A stretch of DNA of 64,000 nt from Paracoccaceae bacterium (GTDB lineage Bacteria > Pseudomonadota > Alphaproteobacteria > Rhodobacterales > Rhodobacteraceae), in the NCBI GenBank assembly GCA_016124615.1, contig WGNF01000006.1, positions 186,001 through 250,000 on the forward strand, written 5' to 3'. How positions within the stretch are numbered: position 1 is the first letter of the stretch; every line of letters starts with the position of its first letter. Below the pieces are notes generated by a model. The model worked only from the letters and a program-made list of their open reading frames with translations. It did not search any database and was not told the origin of the DNA. Positions 1 through 8,691 of the stretch are shown here, piece by piece. The position numbers and the translations under genes are program-made.

Positions 1-299
1 CCGTAGCCGCCGCGCAGGATCACCGGATCGCCATCGCCCAGCACAACCGTCGGCGCCGGGGGGGCGGCAAGGCAGGTCATCTCAAGCCCGGTCGCCGCCA
101 CCACTTCGGGCGCCAGCCGGTTCACCAGATGGCTCAGCGCGCTGCTGCGATAGCCGGGCGCAACCTCGACCGTTGCCATCGTGCCGCCCAAAGCGCCAGC
201 CTCGAACAGCATCACCCGGCGGCCGGCCTTGGCCAGCACGGTGGCGGCGGTCAGGCCGTTGTGGCCGCCGCCGATGACGATTGCGTCACAGGACGTCAT
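1..299 (-). CDS. NAD(P)/FAD-dependent oxidoreductase, COG1233 (phytoene desaturase-like) family; 3' end outside window
   Basis: Only the first ~99 residues lie in the window; the gene runs off the left edge. It starts at ATG 299 and opens with a Rossmann dinucleotide-binding motif (VIGGGHNGL, about residues 8-16), followed by an acidic residue at the end of the second strand (MLFEAG), as in FAD-binding amine oxidase/phytoene desaturase proteins. It overlaps the 3' end of the preceding gene by 14 nt on the same strand, so the two FAD oxidoreductases are translationally coupled paralogues. Its N-terminus closely parallels that of its neighbour (IGGGHNGLVTA there). The substrate is unknown; the ABC importer, aminotransferase and Rieske oxygenase nearby suggest oxidation of an amine or amino compound. 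Confidence 0.8.
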   Translation of the reverse strand, partial: MTSCDAIVIGGGHNGLTAATVLAKAGRRVMLFEAGALGGTMATVEVAPGYRSSALSHLVNRLAPEVVAATGLEMTCLAAPPAPTVVLGDGDPVILRGGY

Positions 300-1905
300 G
301 GGCGGGCCTCATCTCTTTCGGGTGCATCCGCAGGTCGCGCAGAATCTCGGCCGCCGCATTCCGCCCCGGCGCCCCCATCACGCCGCCACCGGGGTGGGTG
401 GACGAGCCGCAGATGTAAAGCCCGGGGATCGGGCTGCGGTATTGCGCGTAGCCCGGCACCGGGCGGTTGAACAGCAACTGGTCGAAGGTCAGCTCGCCCT
501 GGAAGATGTTGCCCTCGGTCAGCCCCACCTCGGCCTCCAGCTCGCGCGGGGTGCGCACCTCCATGCCGATGATGCGGTCGCGGAAGCCGGGGGAATAGTC
601 GGCGATCTGGCTGACCACGGTTTCAGCAAAGGCGGCGCGGTCGGCATCCGTCCAGTCGCGCCCTTCCAGCTTCGGCGGGCAGTATTGCACGAAGCAGCTC
701 ATGAAATGCTGGCCCGGCGGCGCCATCGTCGGGTCCAGCTGCGTCGGGATCATCATGTCCACGAACGGGTCGGCCGACCAGCGCCCGGCCTTCCAGTCGT
801 CATAGCCGCGTTCCATCCGCTCCACCGAATCGGTAAAGTGCATGTCGCCCATCGCGCAGCGCGAGCCTTCGGGCAGGGCGGGGAAGTCGGGCAGCCCGTC
901 CAGCGCGATGTTCAGCTTGCCCGAGGAGCCACGCATCTTGAAGTGCTTCACCCGGTGCAGGAACGGGTCAGGCAGGTCGGCGGGATCGACCAGCTTCAGG
1001 AAGGTGCGTTTCACGTCGGCGTTCGACACCACGCGGGGGGCGAGGATTTCCTCGCCCGTCTCCAGCACCACGCCGCGGGTGCGGCCGCCCTTGGTCAGCA
1101 CCTTCGCCACGCCCGCATCGGTGCGGATCGTGCCGCCCGCCGCCGTGAACGACGCGGCCAGCGCCTGCGTGACCGCGCCCATGCCGCCGCGCGCATAGCC
1201 CCAGGCGCCGACCGAGCCATCGACCTCGCCCATGTAGTGATGCAAGAGCACATAGGCCGTGCCGGGTGACATCGGCCCCAAGGCGGTGCCGATGATCCCC
1301 GACAGTGCAAGGTAGGCCTTGATCACGTCGGTCTCGAAATATTCCTCAAGGAAATCGGCGATCGACATGGTCCAGAACCGCACCGTCGCCGCCATCTCCT
1401 CGGCCGAGAAATTACCAAAGCGGCGGGCGATCCACAGCAGTTCGGCAATGTCGCGCGGCTTGAAGCTGACCGGGTCGGGCGCGGTGCGCATCAGCAGGGG
1501 CTGGATGAACCGGCACTGCCGCGTCACGTCGCGGGCATAGCTTTCGTAGGCTTCCGCGTCGCGGGCCGAAAAGCGCGCAAACTCGCGCCGGTGCGAGTCG
1601 TGATCGCGGTAGCTGGCCAGATAGTCGCCGTCGCGGGTGAAGACCGCGCCGCCCTCGTAGGAAATGATCTGCAACCCGTGCTTGGGCAGTTCCAGATCGC
1701 GCATGATCTCGGGCCGGAACAGCGAGCAGACATAGGAGCAGTTGGAGAACGTCACCCCGGTGCCGGTATCGCGGCTGGTCGCGGCGCCGCCGACCCAGGG
1801 ATTCTTTTCCACCACCAGCACGTTCAGCCCGGCGCGTTGCAGATAACCCGCGGTGACCAGCCCGTTGTGGCCGCCGCCGATCAGGATGACGTCGTGTTGC
1901 TTCAT
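286..1905 (-). CDS. NAD(P)/FAD-dependent oxidoreductase, COG1233 (phytoene desaturase-like) family
   Basis: A 539-residue flavoprotein. ATG 1905 is chosen because the FAD motif (LIGGGHNGL) begins about eight residues after it and the regulatory region with a palindromic operator lies just upstream; a longer in-frame extension would read through that operator. The C-terminal part has the CGSSTHPGGGV motif typical of COG1233 enzymes, where it closes over the FAD. The length is normal for the family. It is the promoter-proximal gene of a minus-strand unit with the next FAD oxidoreductase and is divergent from the TetR gene. The family includes carotenoid desaturases, but nothing here is carotenoid-related, so a catabolic amine-type oxidoreductase role is an inference from context. 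Confidence 0.85.
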   Translation of the reverse strand: MKQHDVILIGGGHNGLVTAGYLQRAGLNVLVVEKNPWVGGAATSRDTGTGVTFSNCSYVCSLFRPEIMRDLELPKHGLQIISYEGGAVFTRDGDYLASYRDHDSHRREFARFSARDAEAYESYARDVTRQCRFIQPLLMRTAPDPVSFKPRDIAELLWIARRFGNFSAEEMAATVRFWTMSIADFLEEYFETDVIKAYLALSGIIGTALGPMSPGTAYVLLHHYMGEVDGSVGAWGYARGGMGAVTQALAASFTAAGGTIRTDAGVAKVLTKGGRTRGVVLETGEEILAPRVVSNADVKRTFLKLVDPADLPDPFLHRVKHFKMRGSSGKLNIALDGLPDFPALPEGSRCAMGDMHFTDSVERMERGYDDWKAGRWSADPFVDMMIPTQLDPTMAPPGQHFMSCFVQYCPPKLEGRDWTDADRAAFAETVVSQIADYSPGFRDRIIGMEVRTPRELEAEVGLTEGNIFQGELTFDQLLFNRPVPGYAQYRSPIPGLYICGSSTHPGGGVMGAPGRNAAAEILRDLRMHPKEMRPAHDVL

Positions 1906-1966
1906 TGCGCTTTCCCGTTCATCTGCCCAGAAAATGGCATTACAGGCAGCGGGTTGTCCACATATT

Positions 1967-1982
1967 TTGAATGACCATTCAG
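1967..1982. promoter_or_regulatory. Palindromic operator candidate (site 1 of 3) for the adjacent TetR regulator
   Basis: The sequence TTGAATGACCATTCAG is an inverted repeat (TTGAATG / CATTCAG, spacer AC). It lies between the divergent FAD oxidoreductase (start 1905) and tetR (start 2167). The same palindrome recurs at 7057-7072 and 9899-9916, in the promoter regions of the permease/aminotransferase pair and of the Rieske gene. An AT-rich stretch surrounds it. Assignment to the local TetR protein is inference. Confidence 0.65.
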
Positions 1983-2166
1983 CAAGTATGTTGCAATGTG
2001 CTGATGATGCGGTAGGATTTGCTGAAGATACACGCCCGTCGGAAGGGGCAGAGATGTCCGCACCGGACCCCGTAGACAACACGACCGCGATTCGCCTGCC
2101 CGCGCTGCCGGGGGCCGAACCTTGCCCCGCCCGCCTTCGGGGCCGTAAACCGGGCGGGGTGCGGGC

Positions 2167-2850
2167 ATGAGCGCGCCGGAAAGAGTGAAGGGTATCAGGA
2201 TGAAGGCAGGCGACGAGGCAGACGGCGCGCGCGGGCGCAAGGCCAGCAAGGAAACCCGGCGCGGCCAGCTGATCGAGGCGACGATCGACAGCCTCGCCAA
2301 GCGCGGCTACTCGGAAACCACGATGGCCGACATCGCCGACGGCGCGGGCCTGTCGCGCGGCATCGTCAACTTCCATTTCGAGAGCAAGGAAAACCTGCTT
2401 ATCGCCACGTTGCAGTTCATGGCCGACGAATACGCCAGCCACTGGATGGGCGCCTACGACAAGGCGGGCCCGCGCGCCGCCGACCGGCTCTGGGCCATCG
2501 TCGCCGCCGATTTCGATCGCAGGCTGTGCACCCGGCGCAAGCTGGCGGCCTGGTGCGCCTTCTGGGGCGAGGCGAAATCGCGCCCGACCTATCAGGCGCT
2601 TTGCGGCGCGCGCGACGATGCCTACCAGAACACCGTGCAGGATCTGCTGGCCGCGCTGAAGGCCGAGGGCGGCTATGGCTATGCCACCGAGGCGCTGACG
2701 CTCGCGCTTTGCGCCATGCTCGAAGGGCTCTGGTTTCGCATGATGATGGGCGACGGGATGACGCGCGAAGCCGCGCATGACGGCGCCAAAGACTGGCTCG
2801 CCGCGGTATTTCCGCGGCACTTCACCACCGCCGGGCCGAAAGCGGAGTAA
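2167..2850 (+). CDS. TetR/AcrR family transcriptional regulator, BetI-like
   Basis: A 227-residue protein with an N-terminal TetR helix-turn-helix (about residues 35-80; GLSRGIVNFHFESKENL is the recognition helix region) and a BetI-type C-terminal ligand domain (WCAFWGEAKSRP, CAMLEGLWFRMMMG). BetI-type repressors usually respond to choline or other small amines. It is divergent from the FAD oxidoreductase and sits 26 nt upstream of the solute-binding protein gene, so both are likely one transcript. A palindrome upstream is a good candidate for its own operator. An alternative start at ATG 2200 has a reasonable ribosome site (AAGGG); the first 11 residues are therefore uncertain. Confidence 0.88.
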   Translation: MSAPERVKGIRMKAGDEADGARGRKASKETRRGQLIEATIDSLAKRGYSETTMADIADGAGLSRGIVNFHFESKENLLIATLQFMADEYASHWMGAYDKAGPRAADRLWAIVAADFDRRLCTRRKLAAWCAFWGEAKSRPTYQALCGARDDAYQNTVQDLLAALKAEGGYGYATEALTLALCAMLEGLWFRMMMGDGMTREAAHDGAKDWLAAVFPRHFTTAGPKAE

Positions 2851-2876
2851 CCAACCACAACAGGGAGACGTAAGGC

Positions 2877-3944
2877 ATGAAGACGATCGGAAAACTGGGC
2901 GCGGTTCTGGCCGTGGGCCTCTTCGCAGCTGGCGCAAGGCCGGTGCTGGCGGGCGACCTGACGGTGTTCGACTGGGCGGGCTATGAAGACCCCGCCTTTC
3001 ACCCCGACTATGTGAAGAAATACGGCGGCTCGCCGCAATTCGCCTTCTTCGGCGACGAGGACGAGGCCTTCCAGAAACTGACCTCGGGCTTCAAGGCCGA
3101 TCTGGCGCATCCCTGCTCGCAATCGGTGGTGAAATGGCGCGAGGCCGGGCTGCTGGAACCGCTCGACACCTCCAAGATCGCCTCCTGGAACGACGTGCTG
3201 CCGGGCATCAAGGCGATGAAGAACCTGATGACCGACGACAAGGGCGTGGCCTGGTTCATGCCGTTCGAATGGGGCAACACCGCCGTTGTCTACCGCACCG
3301 ACAAGCTGAAGCCCGAGGATGTCGCCTCGCTGCAAGCCTTCGCCGATCCCAAGAACAAGGGCCGCGTCTCGATCGGCGACAACGTCGACGATGCCTATGC
3401 GCTGGCCAGCCTCGCCATCGGGCTGAAAGACTGGTCGACGATGACCGATGCGCAGTTCCAGCAGGCCTCGGACTTCCTGCGCAAGGTGCACAAGAACGTG
3501 CGGCTGTACTGGACCGACAACACCCAGCTGTCGCAGGCGATGGCCAGCGGCGAGGTTGATCTGGCCTGGGCCTGGAACGAGACGGTAACCACGCTTGCCG
3601 GGGAAAACGTGCCGGTCGCGATGAACCGCGACGCCAAGGAGGGGCTCTCCACCTGGGTCTGCGGCTATGTCAAGCTGAAGGGCGGCACCGGCGACGACCA
3701 GAAGGCCTATGACTTCATCAACGCGGTGACGGCGCCCGACGTGTCGGACTACCTCGTGACGCAGTGGGGCTATGGCCATTCCAACGCCAAGGGCATGGCG
3801 GCGATCGACCCGGCCACGCTGGCGGCGGGCGGCTACGACAATGTCGAGAAGTTCACCGCCAATACGCTGTTTCAGACCCCGGTGCCGATCGCGCTGAAGG
3901 CCAAGATGATCGCCGAGTTCGAAAAGATCAAAGCCGGGTTCTGA
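2877..3944 (+). CDS. ABC transporter periplasmic solute-binding protein, PotD/spermidine-putrescine type
   Basis: A 355-residue protein with a Sec signal peptide (basic MKTIGK, hydrophobic core, likely cleavage after VLAG). The mature start LTVFDWAGYEDP is typical of PotD-family binding proteins, and later blocks (FMPFEWGNTAVVYRTDKL; DLAWAWNET) match the two-lobed fold. It has a strong ribosome site (GGGAG) 10 nt before ATG. It follows tetR, and the cognate ATPase and two permeases are on the opposite strand just downstream, convergent. The family binds polyamines, but close relatives bind other amines, betaines or amino acids, so the ligand is not assigned. Confidence 0.9.
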   Translation: MKTIGKLGAVLAVGLFAAGARPVLAGDLTVFDWAGYEDPAFHPDYVKKYGGSPQFAFFGDEDEAFQKLTSGFKADLAHPCSQSVVKWREAGLLEPLDTSKIASWNDVLPGIKAMKNLMTDDKGVAWFMPFEWGNTAVVYRTDKLKPEDVASLQAFADPKNKGRVSIGDNVDDAYALASLAIGLKDWSTMTDAQFQQASDFLRKVHKNVRLYWTDNTQLSQAMASGEVDLAWAWNETVTTLAGENVPVAMNRDAKEGLSTWVCGYVKLKGGTGDDQKAYDFINAVTAPDVSDYLVTQWGYGHSNAKGMAAIDPATLAAGGYDNVEKFTANTLFQTPVPIALKAKMIAEFEKIKAGF

Positions 3945-3955
3945 CGCGCCCGGCC

Positions 3956-4031
3956 AAGGGGCGCCCCAGACCGGCGCCCCTTCTTCCTGGCGGAAATACT
4001 CCACGGGGGTGCGGGGGTGTGAAACCCCCGC
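3956..4031. repeat. Double-hairpin intergenic repeat, copy A (terminator-like)
   Basis: It contains a 10-bp stem (3956-3965 with 3973-3982), the linker CTGGCGGAAATACTCCACGG, and a second stem GCGGGGGT/AACCCCCGC. A nearly identical copy in inverted orientation lies at 8612-8687, with about two differences over some 73 positions. Both copies sit between convergent genes, so each may end transcription from both sides. It looks like a dispersed family of the sort common in Rhodobacterales. Confidence 0.8.
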
Positions 4032-4057
4032 TCTTCCCCGCCGCGCGAAACCCCGCA

Positions 4058-4103
4058 GAAATCGGTGTGAAAGCGGTGTGAAATCGGTGCCGAAACGGTA
4101 TCC
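4058..4103. repeat. Array of imperfect 11-bp units (AAATCGGTGTG)
   Basis: Four successive degenerate units are visible: AAATCGGTGTG, AAAGCGGTGTG, AAATCGGTGCC and a weaker GAAACGGTATC. The same unit recurs in inverted orientation at 37813-37853. It lies downstream of the double-hairpin repeat and upstream of the 3' end of the ABC ATPase gene. No coding potential is convincing here. Function is unknown. Confidence 0.6.
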
Positions 4104-4147
4104 CGTTTTCCCAGCCTTCCCAACCCCTTGCGCGCCAAACCGTCGGA

Positions 4148-5251
4148 TTACCGCGCGTCGGGGTCGGCCATCAGCACCAGCGCCTCCGGGTCGAAGGCAA
4201 GGCGAACCTCGGCGCCGATGTTCAGCTCGTCGGCGCCGAAGGTGTTGGTCTCGACGATCGACAGCGGCGCCTCCAACCCGTCGATGGCTACCGACAGGCT
4301 GGTGGTCTCGCCGAAATAGGCCCGGTTCGCGATCCGCCCGGTCAACTCGTGTTCCGCCCGCTCGCCGTCCCACAGCACCCGCAGCCGTTCCGGCCGGATC
4401 CCCACCGTCGCGCGCCCGCCGCTGGCGGTGAAGCCGGGCGGCTTGGTCAGGGTGGCGGTGCCGAACCGTTCGGTTTCCACCGTCAGCGCCGCACCGGCCT
4501 CGGCCGCGATCCGGCCTCGCAGAAAGTTCATTCCGCCAAGGAAATCAGCCACTTTGCGGGTGGTCGGCCGCTGGTAGATCTCCATCGGGCTGGCGACCTG
4601 CGCGATCTGGCCACCGAACATCACCGCGATCCGGTCGCTCAACGCCAGCGCCTCGTACTGGTCATGCGTCACCAGCACGAAGGTGATGCCGACGCTTTGC
4701 TGCAATGTGCGCAATTCGGTCTGCATCTCTTCGCGCAGCTTCTTGTCCAGCGCCGACAACGGTTCATCCAGCAGCAGCACCTTGGGCCGCATCACCAGTG
4801 CCCGGGCCAGCGCCACGCGCTGCCGCTGACCACCCGAAAGTTCATTGCCCTTGCGGGCGCCGAAGCCGGGAAGGCGAACCATTTCAAGGGCTTCATCCAC
4901 CCGTCGCGCCTCTTCCACGCGCCCCAGCCGCATCCGTTTCAGCCCATAGGCGACGTTTTCCGCCACGTTCAGATGCGGGAAAATCGCGTAGGACTGGAAC
5001 ACCATGTTCGTCGGCCGCTGGTTCGCCCGCACCTCGGTGCAGTCGGCGCCGTCGATGGAAATCGTGCCGCTGGTCGGCGTGTCCAGCCCCGCGAGCATCC
5101 TGAGCAGCGTGGTCTTGCCGCATCCCGACGGGCCGAGAAGCGAAAAGAACTCGCCCGCCGCGACGTCGAGGTTGATCTGATCCAGCGCGCGGAACGTTCC
5201 GAAGTGTCTGGAAACGTTGCGAATCTCGATCATTGGTTTGACGTCAGGCAT
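4148..5251 (-). CDS. ABC transporter ATP-binding protein, PotA-like
   Basis: A 367-residue ATPase of the polyamine/opine/iron uptake group. Visible motifs are Walker A GPSGCGKTTLL (about residue 40), Q-loop NMVFQSYAIFPHL, signature LSGGQRQRVALARAL, Walker B VLLLDEPLSALD and H-loop VTHDQYEA, followed by a C-terminal TOBE-type regulatory domain (VGIRPERLRV). It overlaps the upstream permease gene by 8 nt and is the last gene of a permease-permease-ATPase operon. With the solute-binding protein on the facing strand it makes a complete importer. The initiator Met of MPDVKPMIEI could also be the internal Met at 5233. Confidence 0.92.
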   Translation of the reverse strand: MPDVKPMIEIRNVSRHFGTFRALDQINLDVAAGEFFSLLGPSGCGKTTLLRMLAGLDTPTSGTISIDGADCTEVRANQRPTNMVFQSYAIFPHLNVAENVAYGLKRMRLGRVEEARRVDEALEMVRLPGFGARKGNELSGGQRQRVALARALVMRPKVLLLDEPLSALDKKLREEMQTELRTLQQSVGITFVLVTHDQYEALALSDRIAVMFGGQIAQVASPMEIYQRPTTRKVADFLGGMNFLRGRIAAEAGAALTVETERFGTATLTKPPGFTASGGRATVGIRPERLRVLWDGERAEHELTGRIANRAYFGETTSLSVAIDGLEAPLSIVETNTFGADELNIGAEVRLAFDPEALVLMADPDAR

Positions 5252-6059
5252 TCGGCCCCCCTCGCGCCATCACGCGCTTTTCGGCGCGGCGGCGAACAAT
5301 CTCGGCGACCGTAAGAAGGATCACCGACGCGGTCATCATCAGGCTGCCCAGGGCCAGCACCTCGGGCAGTTTGGCGGCAAAGCGCAGCTGGCCCCAGATG
5401 TAGACGGGCAGGGTCGTCTCGGTCCCCGACAGGAAGAACGCGAGCAGGAATTCATCCAGTGAGATGGTGAAGCTGACCAGCAGGCTCGACAGGATCGCCG
5501 GCGCCACCACCGGCAGCGTGACCCGGCGGAACGTGCCCATCGCGGTTTCGCCCAGATCGAGCGAGGCTTCCTCCAGACTGCGGTCGAAGCCCTCGAACCC
5601 GGCGATCAGCACCGACATCGAATAGGGCAGGCAGAACACGATCTGGCCCAGGATCACCGTCAGAAGCGACAACTGGATCCCGATCTGCAGCAGCACCAGC
5701 AGCATCGACACCGCCACGATGATCTCTGGCAGAAAGAGCGGCGCCATGATCAGCCCGGTCGCGGGCTTCTGGCCGGGGAACTTGTAGCGCGTGATGGCCC
5801 GCGCCGCGCAGATCGCCAGCACGGTCGAGGTGATCGAAACCGCCAGCCCCACCATCAGGCTGTTCCACGCTGCGCCCAGCATCACCTGATTGTCGAAAAG
5901 CTGGACGTACCAACGGGTTGTGAAGCCCTTCAGCGGAAAAGCCGCGACCACGCCGGTATTGAAAGAGAACAGCGGCAGCAGCAGGATCGGGAAGTAGAGG
6001 AAGACCATGAAGGCGCCAAGATAGACCGGCAACCAGCGGATGCGGGACAGAAGCCTCAT
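5244..6059 (-). CDS. ABC transporter permease, PotC-like
   Basis: A 271-residue inner-membrane permease. ATG 6059 is chosen because it gives a compact N-terminus (MRLLSRIRWLP) directly followed by the first membrane segment, and it overlaps the upstream permease stop by 4 nt (ATGA). About six hydrophobic segments and the EAA loop (EEASLDLGETAMGTFRRVTLP) that docks on the ATPase are visible. Much longer in-frame extension upstream is shadow translation of the neighbouring permease. It works with the adjacent permease and the downstream PotA-like ATPase. Confidence 0.9.
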   Translation of the reverse strand: MRLLSRIRWLPVYLGAFMVFLYFPILLLPLFSFNTGVVAAFPLKGFTTRWYVQLFDNQVMLGAAWNSLMVGLAVSITSTVLAICAARAITRYKFPGQKPATGLIMAPLFLPEIIVAVSMLLVLLQIGIQLSLLTVILGQIVFCLPYSMSVLIAGFEGFDRSLEEASLDLGETAMGTFRRVTLPVVAPAILSSLLVSFTISLDEFLLAFFLSGTETTLPVYIWGQLRFAAKLPEVLALGSLMMTASVILLTVAEIVRRRAEKRVMARGGPNA

Positions 6060-6937
6060 CGCCGCACCCCGCGCACCGCCAGCCGCAGCGCCAGCACCAT
6101 CAGCCCCGCCGCCGAGGCGACCAGAACCATCGTTGTGACCGACAGCGCCGCCCCCAGCGGCCAGTTCATCGCGCGGCCAAAGTTCACCTCGATCGCCGAG
6201 GCGATCATCACCCCCTCGGTGCCGCCGACAAGCTTGGGCGTAACGTAGTCGCCGACCGTCGGGATCATCACGATCAGGAAGGCCGAGGTGACCCCCGGCA
6301 GCGACAGCGGCAGCACGATCTTGGTCAGCGAGCGAAACAGCCCGTCGCCCAGATCCTGCCCGGCCTCGACCAGCGAGCGGTCGATCTTTTCCAGCGAGAC
6401 GAAGATCGGCAGGATCGCGAAGGCGACCCAGCTGTGGACCAGCGTGATGATGACCGAATCGGCGTTGTACAGCAGCGACTCGATCGGCGAATGGATCAGC
6501 CCCAGCCACAGCAGCAGGCTGTTCAGCACACCGTTGTAGCCCAGCACCAGCTTCCACGACATCACGCGCAGAAGATAGCTGGTCAGGAACGGCACGGTGA
6601 TCAGGAAAAGCCAAAGGTTCTTGTTCCGTCCGCCGTGGAACGAGATGTACCAGGCGACGGGGTAGGCCATCACCACCGTCGCCACGCTGACGGTCAGCGA
6701 GATCCAGAGCGAGCGCAGGAACAGGTCGCGGTAGATCGGCTGGGTCAGCGCGGCGCGGTAATTATCAAGCCGGAAGCTGTGATCGACGGTCAGGAAGGTC
6801 TGCTTCCAGAAGCTGAACAGGATGATGATGATCACCGGCAAGAGCAGCATCGCCATCGCGTACAAGAGCGTGGGCGAGATCAGCGCAAGGCCGCGCGCCG
6901 CCTCGGATCCGGCCCATCGCCGCACCCGCCCGCTCAC
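6056..6937 (-). CDS. ABC transporter permease, PotB-like
   Basis: A 293-residue inner-membrane permease with about six membrane segments and the EAA loop (VEAGQDLGDGLFRSLTKIVLP). No ATG precedes the first membrane span in a sensible place, so GTG 6937 (reading VSGRVRRWAGSE) is chosen; it has an AAGGGG ribosome site just upstream. A 21-codon leader frame, ATG 6999 to TGA 6934, overlaps this GTG as GTGA. This may couple translation or may mean that the true start is in another frame because of a frameshift. The gene is divergent from the aminotransferase, and the shared promoter region carries operator site 2. Confidence 0.85.
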   Translation of the reverse strand: MSGRVRRWAGSEAARGLALISPTLLYAMAMLLLPVIIIILFSFWKQTFLTVDHSFRLDNYRAALTQPIYRDLFLRSLWISLTVSVATVVMAYPVAWYISFHGGRNKNLWLFLITVPFLTSYLLRVMSWKLVLGYNGVLNSLLLWLGLIHSPIESLLYNADSVIITLVHSWVAFAILPIFVSLEKIDRSLVEAGQDLGDGLFRSLTKIVLPLSLPGVTSAFLIVMIPTVGDYVTPKLVGGTEGVMIASAIEVNFGRAMNWPLGAALSVTTMVLVASAAGLMVLALRLAVRGVRR

Positions 6938-7056
6938 CGCGCGCCCCTTGGGCCGGGCGCGGGTGAGCGGGGGAGTGTGGTGGCAAGGTGCTGGCTCATG
7001 CCGTGAAGGTTGCGCGCATTTGCCACGAAGGCAAGGAAAAAATCGCGTTTTGCTGA

Positions 7057-7072
7057 TTGAACCGCCATTCAA
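7057..7072. promoter_or_regulatory. Palindromic operator candidate (site 2 of 3)
   Basis: TTGAACCGCCATTCAA matches TTGAATG-N2-CATTCAA with one half-site degenerate (TTGAACC). It sits between the divergent permease (start 6937) and aminotransferase (start 7149) genes, so one site could control both directions. See sites at 1967 and 9899. Confidence 0.55.
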
Positions 7073-7148
7073 TGTTGATATGATTAGGTAATGAAATTCA
7101 TGCGTTTGATCTGCGCGGATTGCAGGTCGAGGATAATGGAGAGAGAAC

Positions 7149-8594
7149 ATGACGGCGACCCTTCGGCCGACCCCCGCCACCGCTGGCGCGATGCTGAAAC
7201 TGCGCGAACGCGTGGGCCAGCATCTGGTGCAGCCCTGGCCCACGGCCGGCAAGATCGGTGTCGATTCGCTCGGCATGGTCGGTGATGGCGAGGGCGTCTA
7301 CATCCTGCACGAGGACGGGCGGCGGCTGATCGACGGGCCGGCGGGCATGTGGTGCGTCAACGCGGGTCACCGCAATGCTGCGTTGGCCGACACGCTGCGC
7401 GAACAGGCGATGTCGCTCAGCTACGCCTCGCCGTGGTACACCACGACCTCGCCGGCGCTGAAACTGGCAGAGCGGATCGCGGCCTATGCGCCGGGCGATC
7501 TGGACCGGGTGTTCCTGACCACCGGCGGCACCTCGGCGGTGGAAACGGCGCTGCGGTTCATGTTCTTTCTCAACAACGTCAAGGGGCGGCCCGAGAAGAA
7601 GCTGATCGTGACGCGCCACGGCGCCTATCATGGTGCGAGCTATCTGACCGGTTCGCTGAACAGCAGCGCGGCGCAGATGACGGGCGGCCCCGACCTGCGC
7701 CCGCCAGAGCCGAAATGGATGGACACCGCCGAGGGTCTGGTGCTGCGCCTGTCCTGCCCGAACCCGTTCCGCCGCCCGGAGGGGATGGACCTTGCCGCCT
7801 TCGCCGATCATCTGGTCGAGGAGTTCCGCCAGTTGATCGAGCGGGTCGGGGCCGACCGCATCGGCGCCTTCATCGGCGAGCCGATCCAGGCCTCGGGTGG
7901 GGTGATCGTGCCACCGCCGGGCTATCTGAAGCGGATGCGTGAGTTGTGCCGCGAGAACGATATCCTGTTCATCGCCGACGAAGTGGTGACGGCCTTCGGG
8001 CGGCTTGGCCATGTGTTCGCGTCGCAAGAGGTGTTCGACATCGACCCTGACATGATCACCTTCGCCAAGGGTGTGACCTCGGGCTATTTCCCGCTGGGCG
8101 GGGTGATGATGTCGGCGGCGATGCTGGAAGACCTGCGAAAATCGAACCACCCCGAGGCGACATTTGCGCATGGGCTGACCTATTCCAGCCATCCGATCGG
8201 CTGCGCGGTGGCGCTGAAGAACCTCGATCTGCTGGAAGGCGGATTGCTGGCGCAGGCGCAGGCGAACGCCGATTACTTCCAGACCGCCCTGAAGACCCTG
8301 GAGGTGCATGGTCTGGTCGGCGAGGTGCGCGGGATGGGGCTGATGGCCTGCATCGAATGCGTGGCCGACAAGCAAAGCCACGACCCCTTCGCGCTCGACC
8401 TTGAGGTCGGCAAGCGGATCGACCGGCATTGCCAGGAACGCGGGCTGATGGTGCGGCCGCTGGTGCAGATGTGCGTGATGTCGCCACCGCTGGTCATCAC
8501 CCGGCCGCAGATCGACACGATGGTGTCGATCCTCGACGAAGCGATCCGCGCGACGATGGACGATCTGGTCCGCGACGGGCTGTGGCGGGGCTGA
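7149..8594 (+). CDS. Class III PLP-dependent aminotransferase
   Basis: A 481-residue cytosolic enzyme of the class III (omega-amino acid/putrescine/beta-alanine) aminotransferase fold. The PLP-contacting block TTGGTSAVETALRF, the aspartate in LFIADEVVTAFGR and the Schiff-base lysine in ITFAKGVTSG (Lys307) are all present. The class transfers amino groups from omega-amino compounds to pyruvate or 2-oxoglutarate. ATG 7149 follows GGAGAG. It is divergent from the importer permease operon and shares an operator with it, which suggests that it acts on the imported compound or its oxidation product. The exact substrate cannot be read from sequence. Confidence 0.88.
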   Translation: MTATLRPTPATAGAMLKLRERVGQHLVQPWPTAGKIGVDSLGMVGDGEGVYILHEDGRRLIDGPAGMWCVNAGHRNAALADTLREQAMSLSYASPWYTTTSPALKLAERIAAYAPGDLDRVFLTTGGTSAVETALRFMFFLNNVKGRPEKKLIVTRHGAYHGASYLTGSLNSSAAQMTGGPDLRPPEPKWMDTAEGLVLRLSCPNPFRRPEGMDLAAFADHLVEEFRQLIERVGADRIGAFIGEPIQASGGVIVPPPGYLKRMRELCRENDILFIADEVVTAFGRLGHVFASQEVFDIDPDMITFAKGVTSGYFPLGGVMMSAAMLEDLRKSNHPEATFAHGLTYSSHPIGCAVALKNLDLLEGGLLAQAQANADYFQTALKTLEVHGLVGEVRGMGLMACIECVADKQSHDPFALDLEVGKRIDRHCQERGLMVRPLVQMCVMSPPLVITRPQIDTMVSILDEAIRATMDDLVRDGLWRG

Positions 8595-8611
8595 GCGGGG
8601 GCAGGTTGCGC

Positions 8612-8687
8612 GCGGGGGTTTCACACCCCCGCACCCCCGTGGAGTATTTCCGCCAGAAAGAAGGGGCGCCGGTTTGGGGCGCCCCGG
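8612..8687. repeat. Double-hairpin intergenic repeat, copy B (inverted relative to copy A)
   Basis: This is the reverse complement of the element at 3956-4031 with only about two differences. The hairpin GGGGCGCC/GGGCGCCCC and the hairpin GCGGGGGT/ACCCCCGC are both retained. It lies between the convergent aminotransferase and Rieske genes. The two copies flank the importer permease/ATPase and aminotransferase genes as a 4.6-kb inverted pair. Confidence 0.8.
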
Positions 8688-8691
8688 CTGG

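Noticed and set aside
2679..4373. Long minus-strand frame across tetR/potD
   Set aside because: It is antisense to clear coding genes and low in recognisable motifs; typical of high-GC shadow frames.
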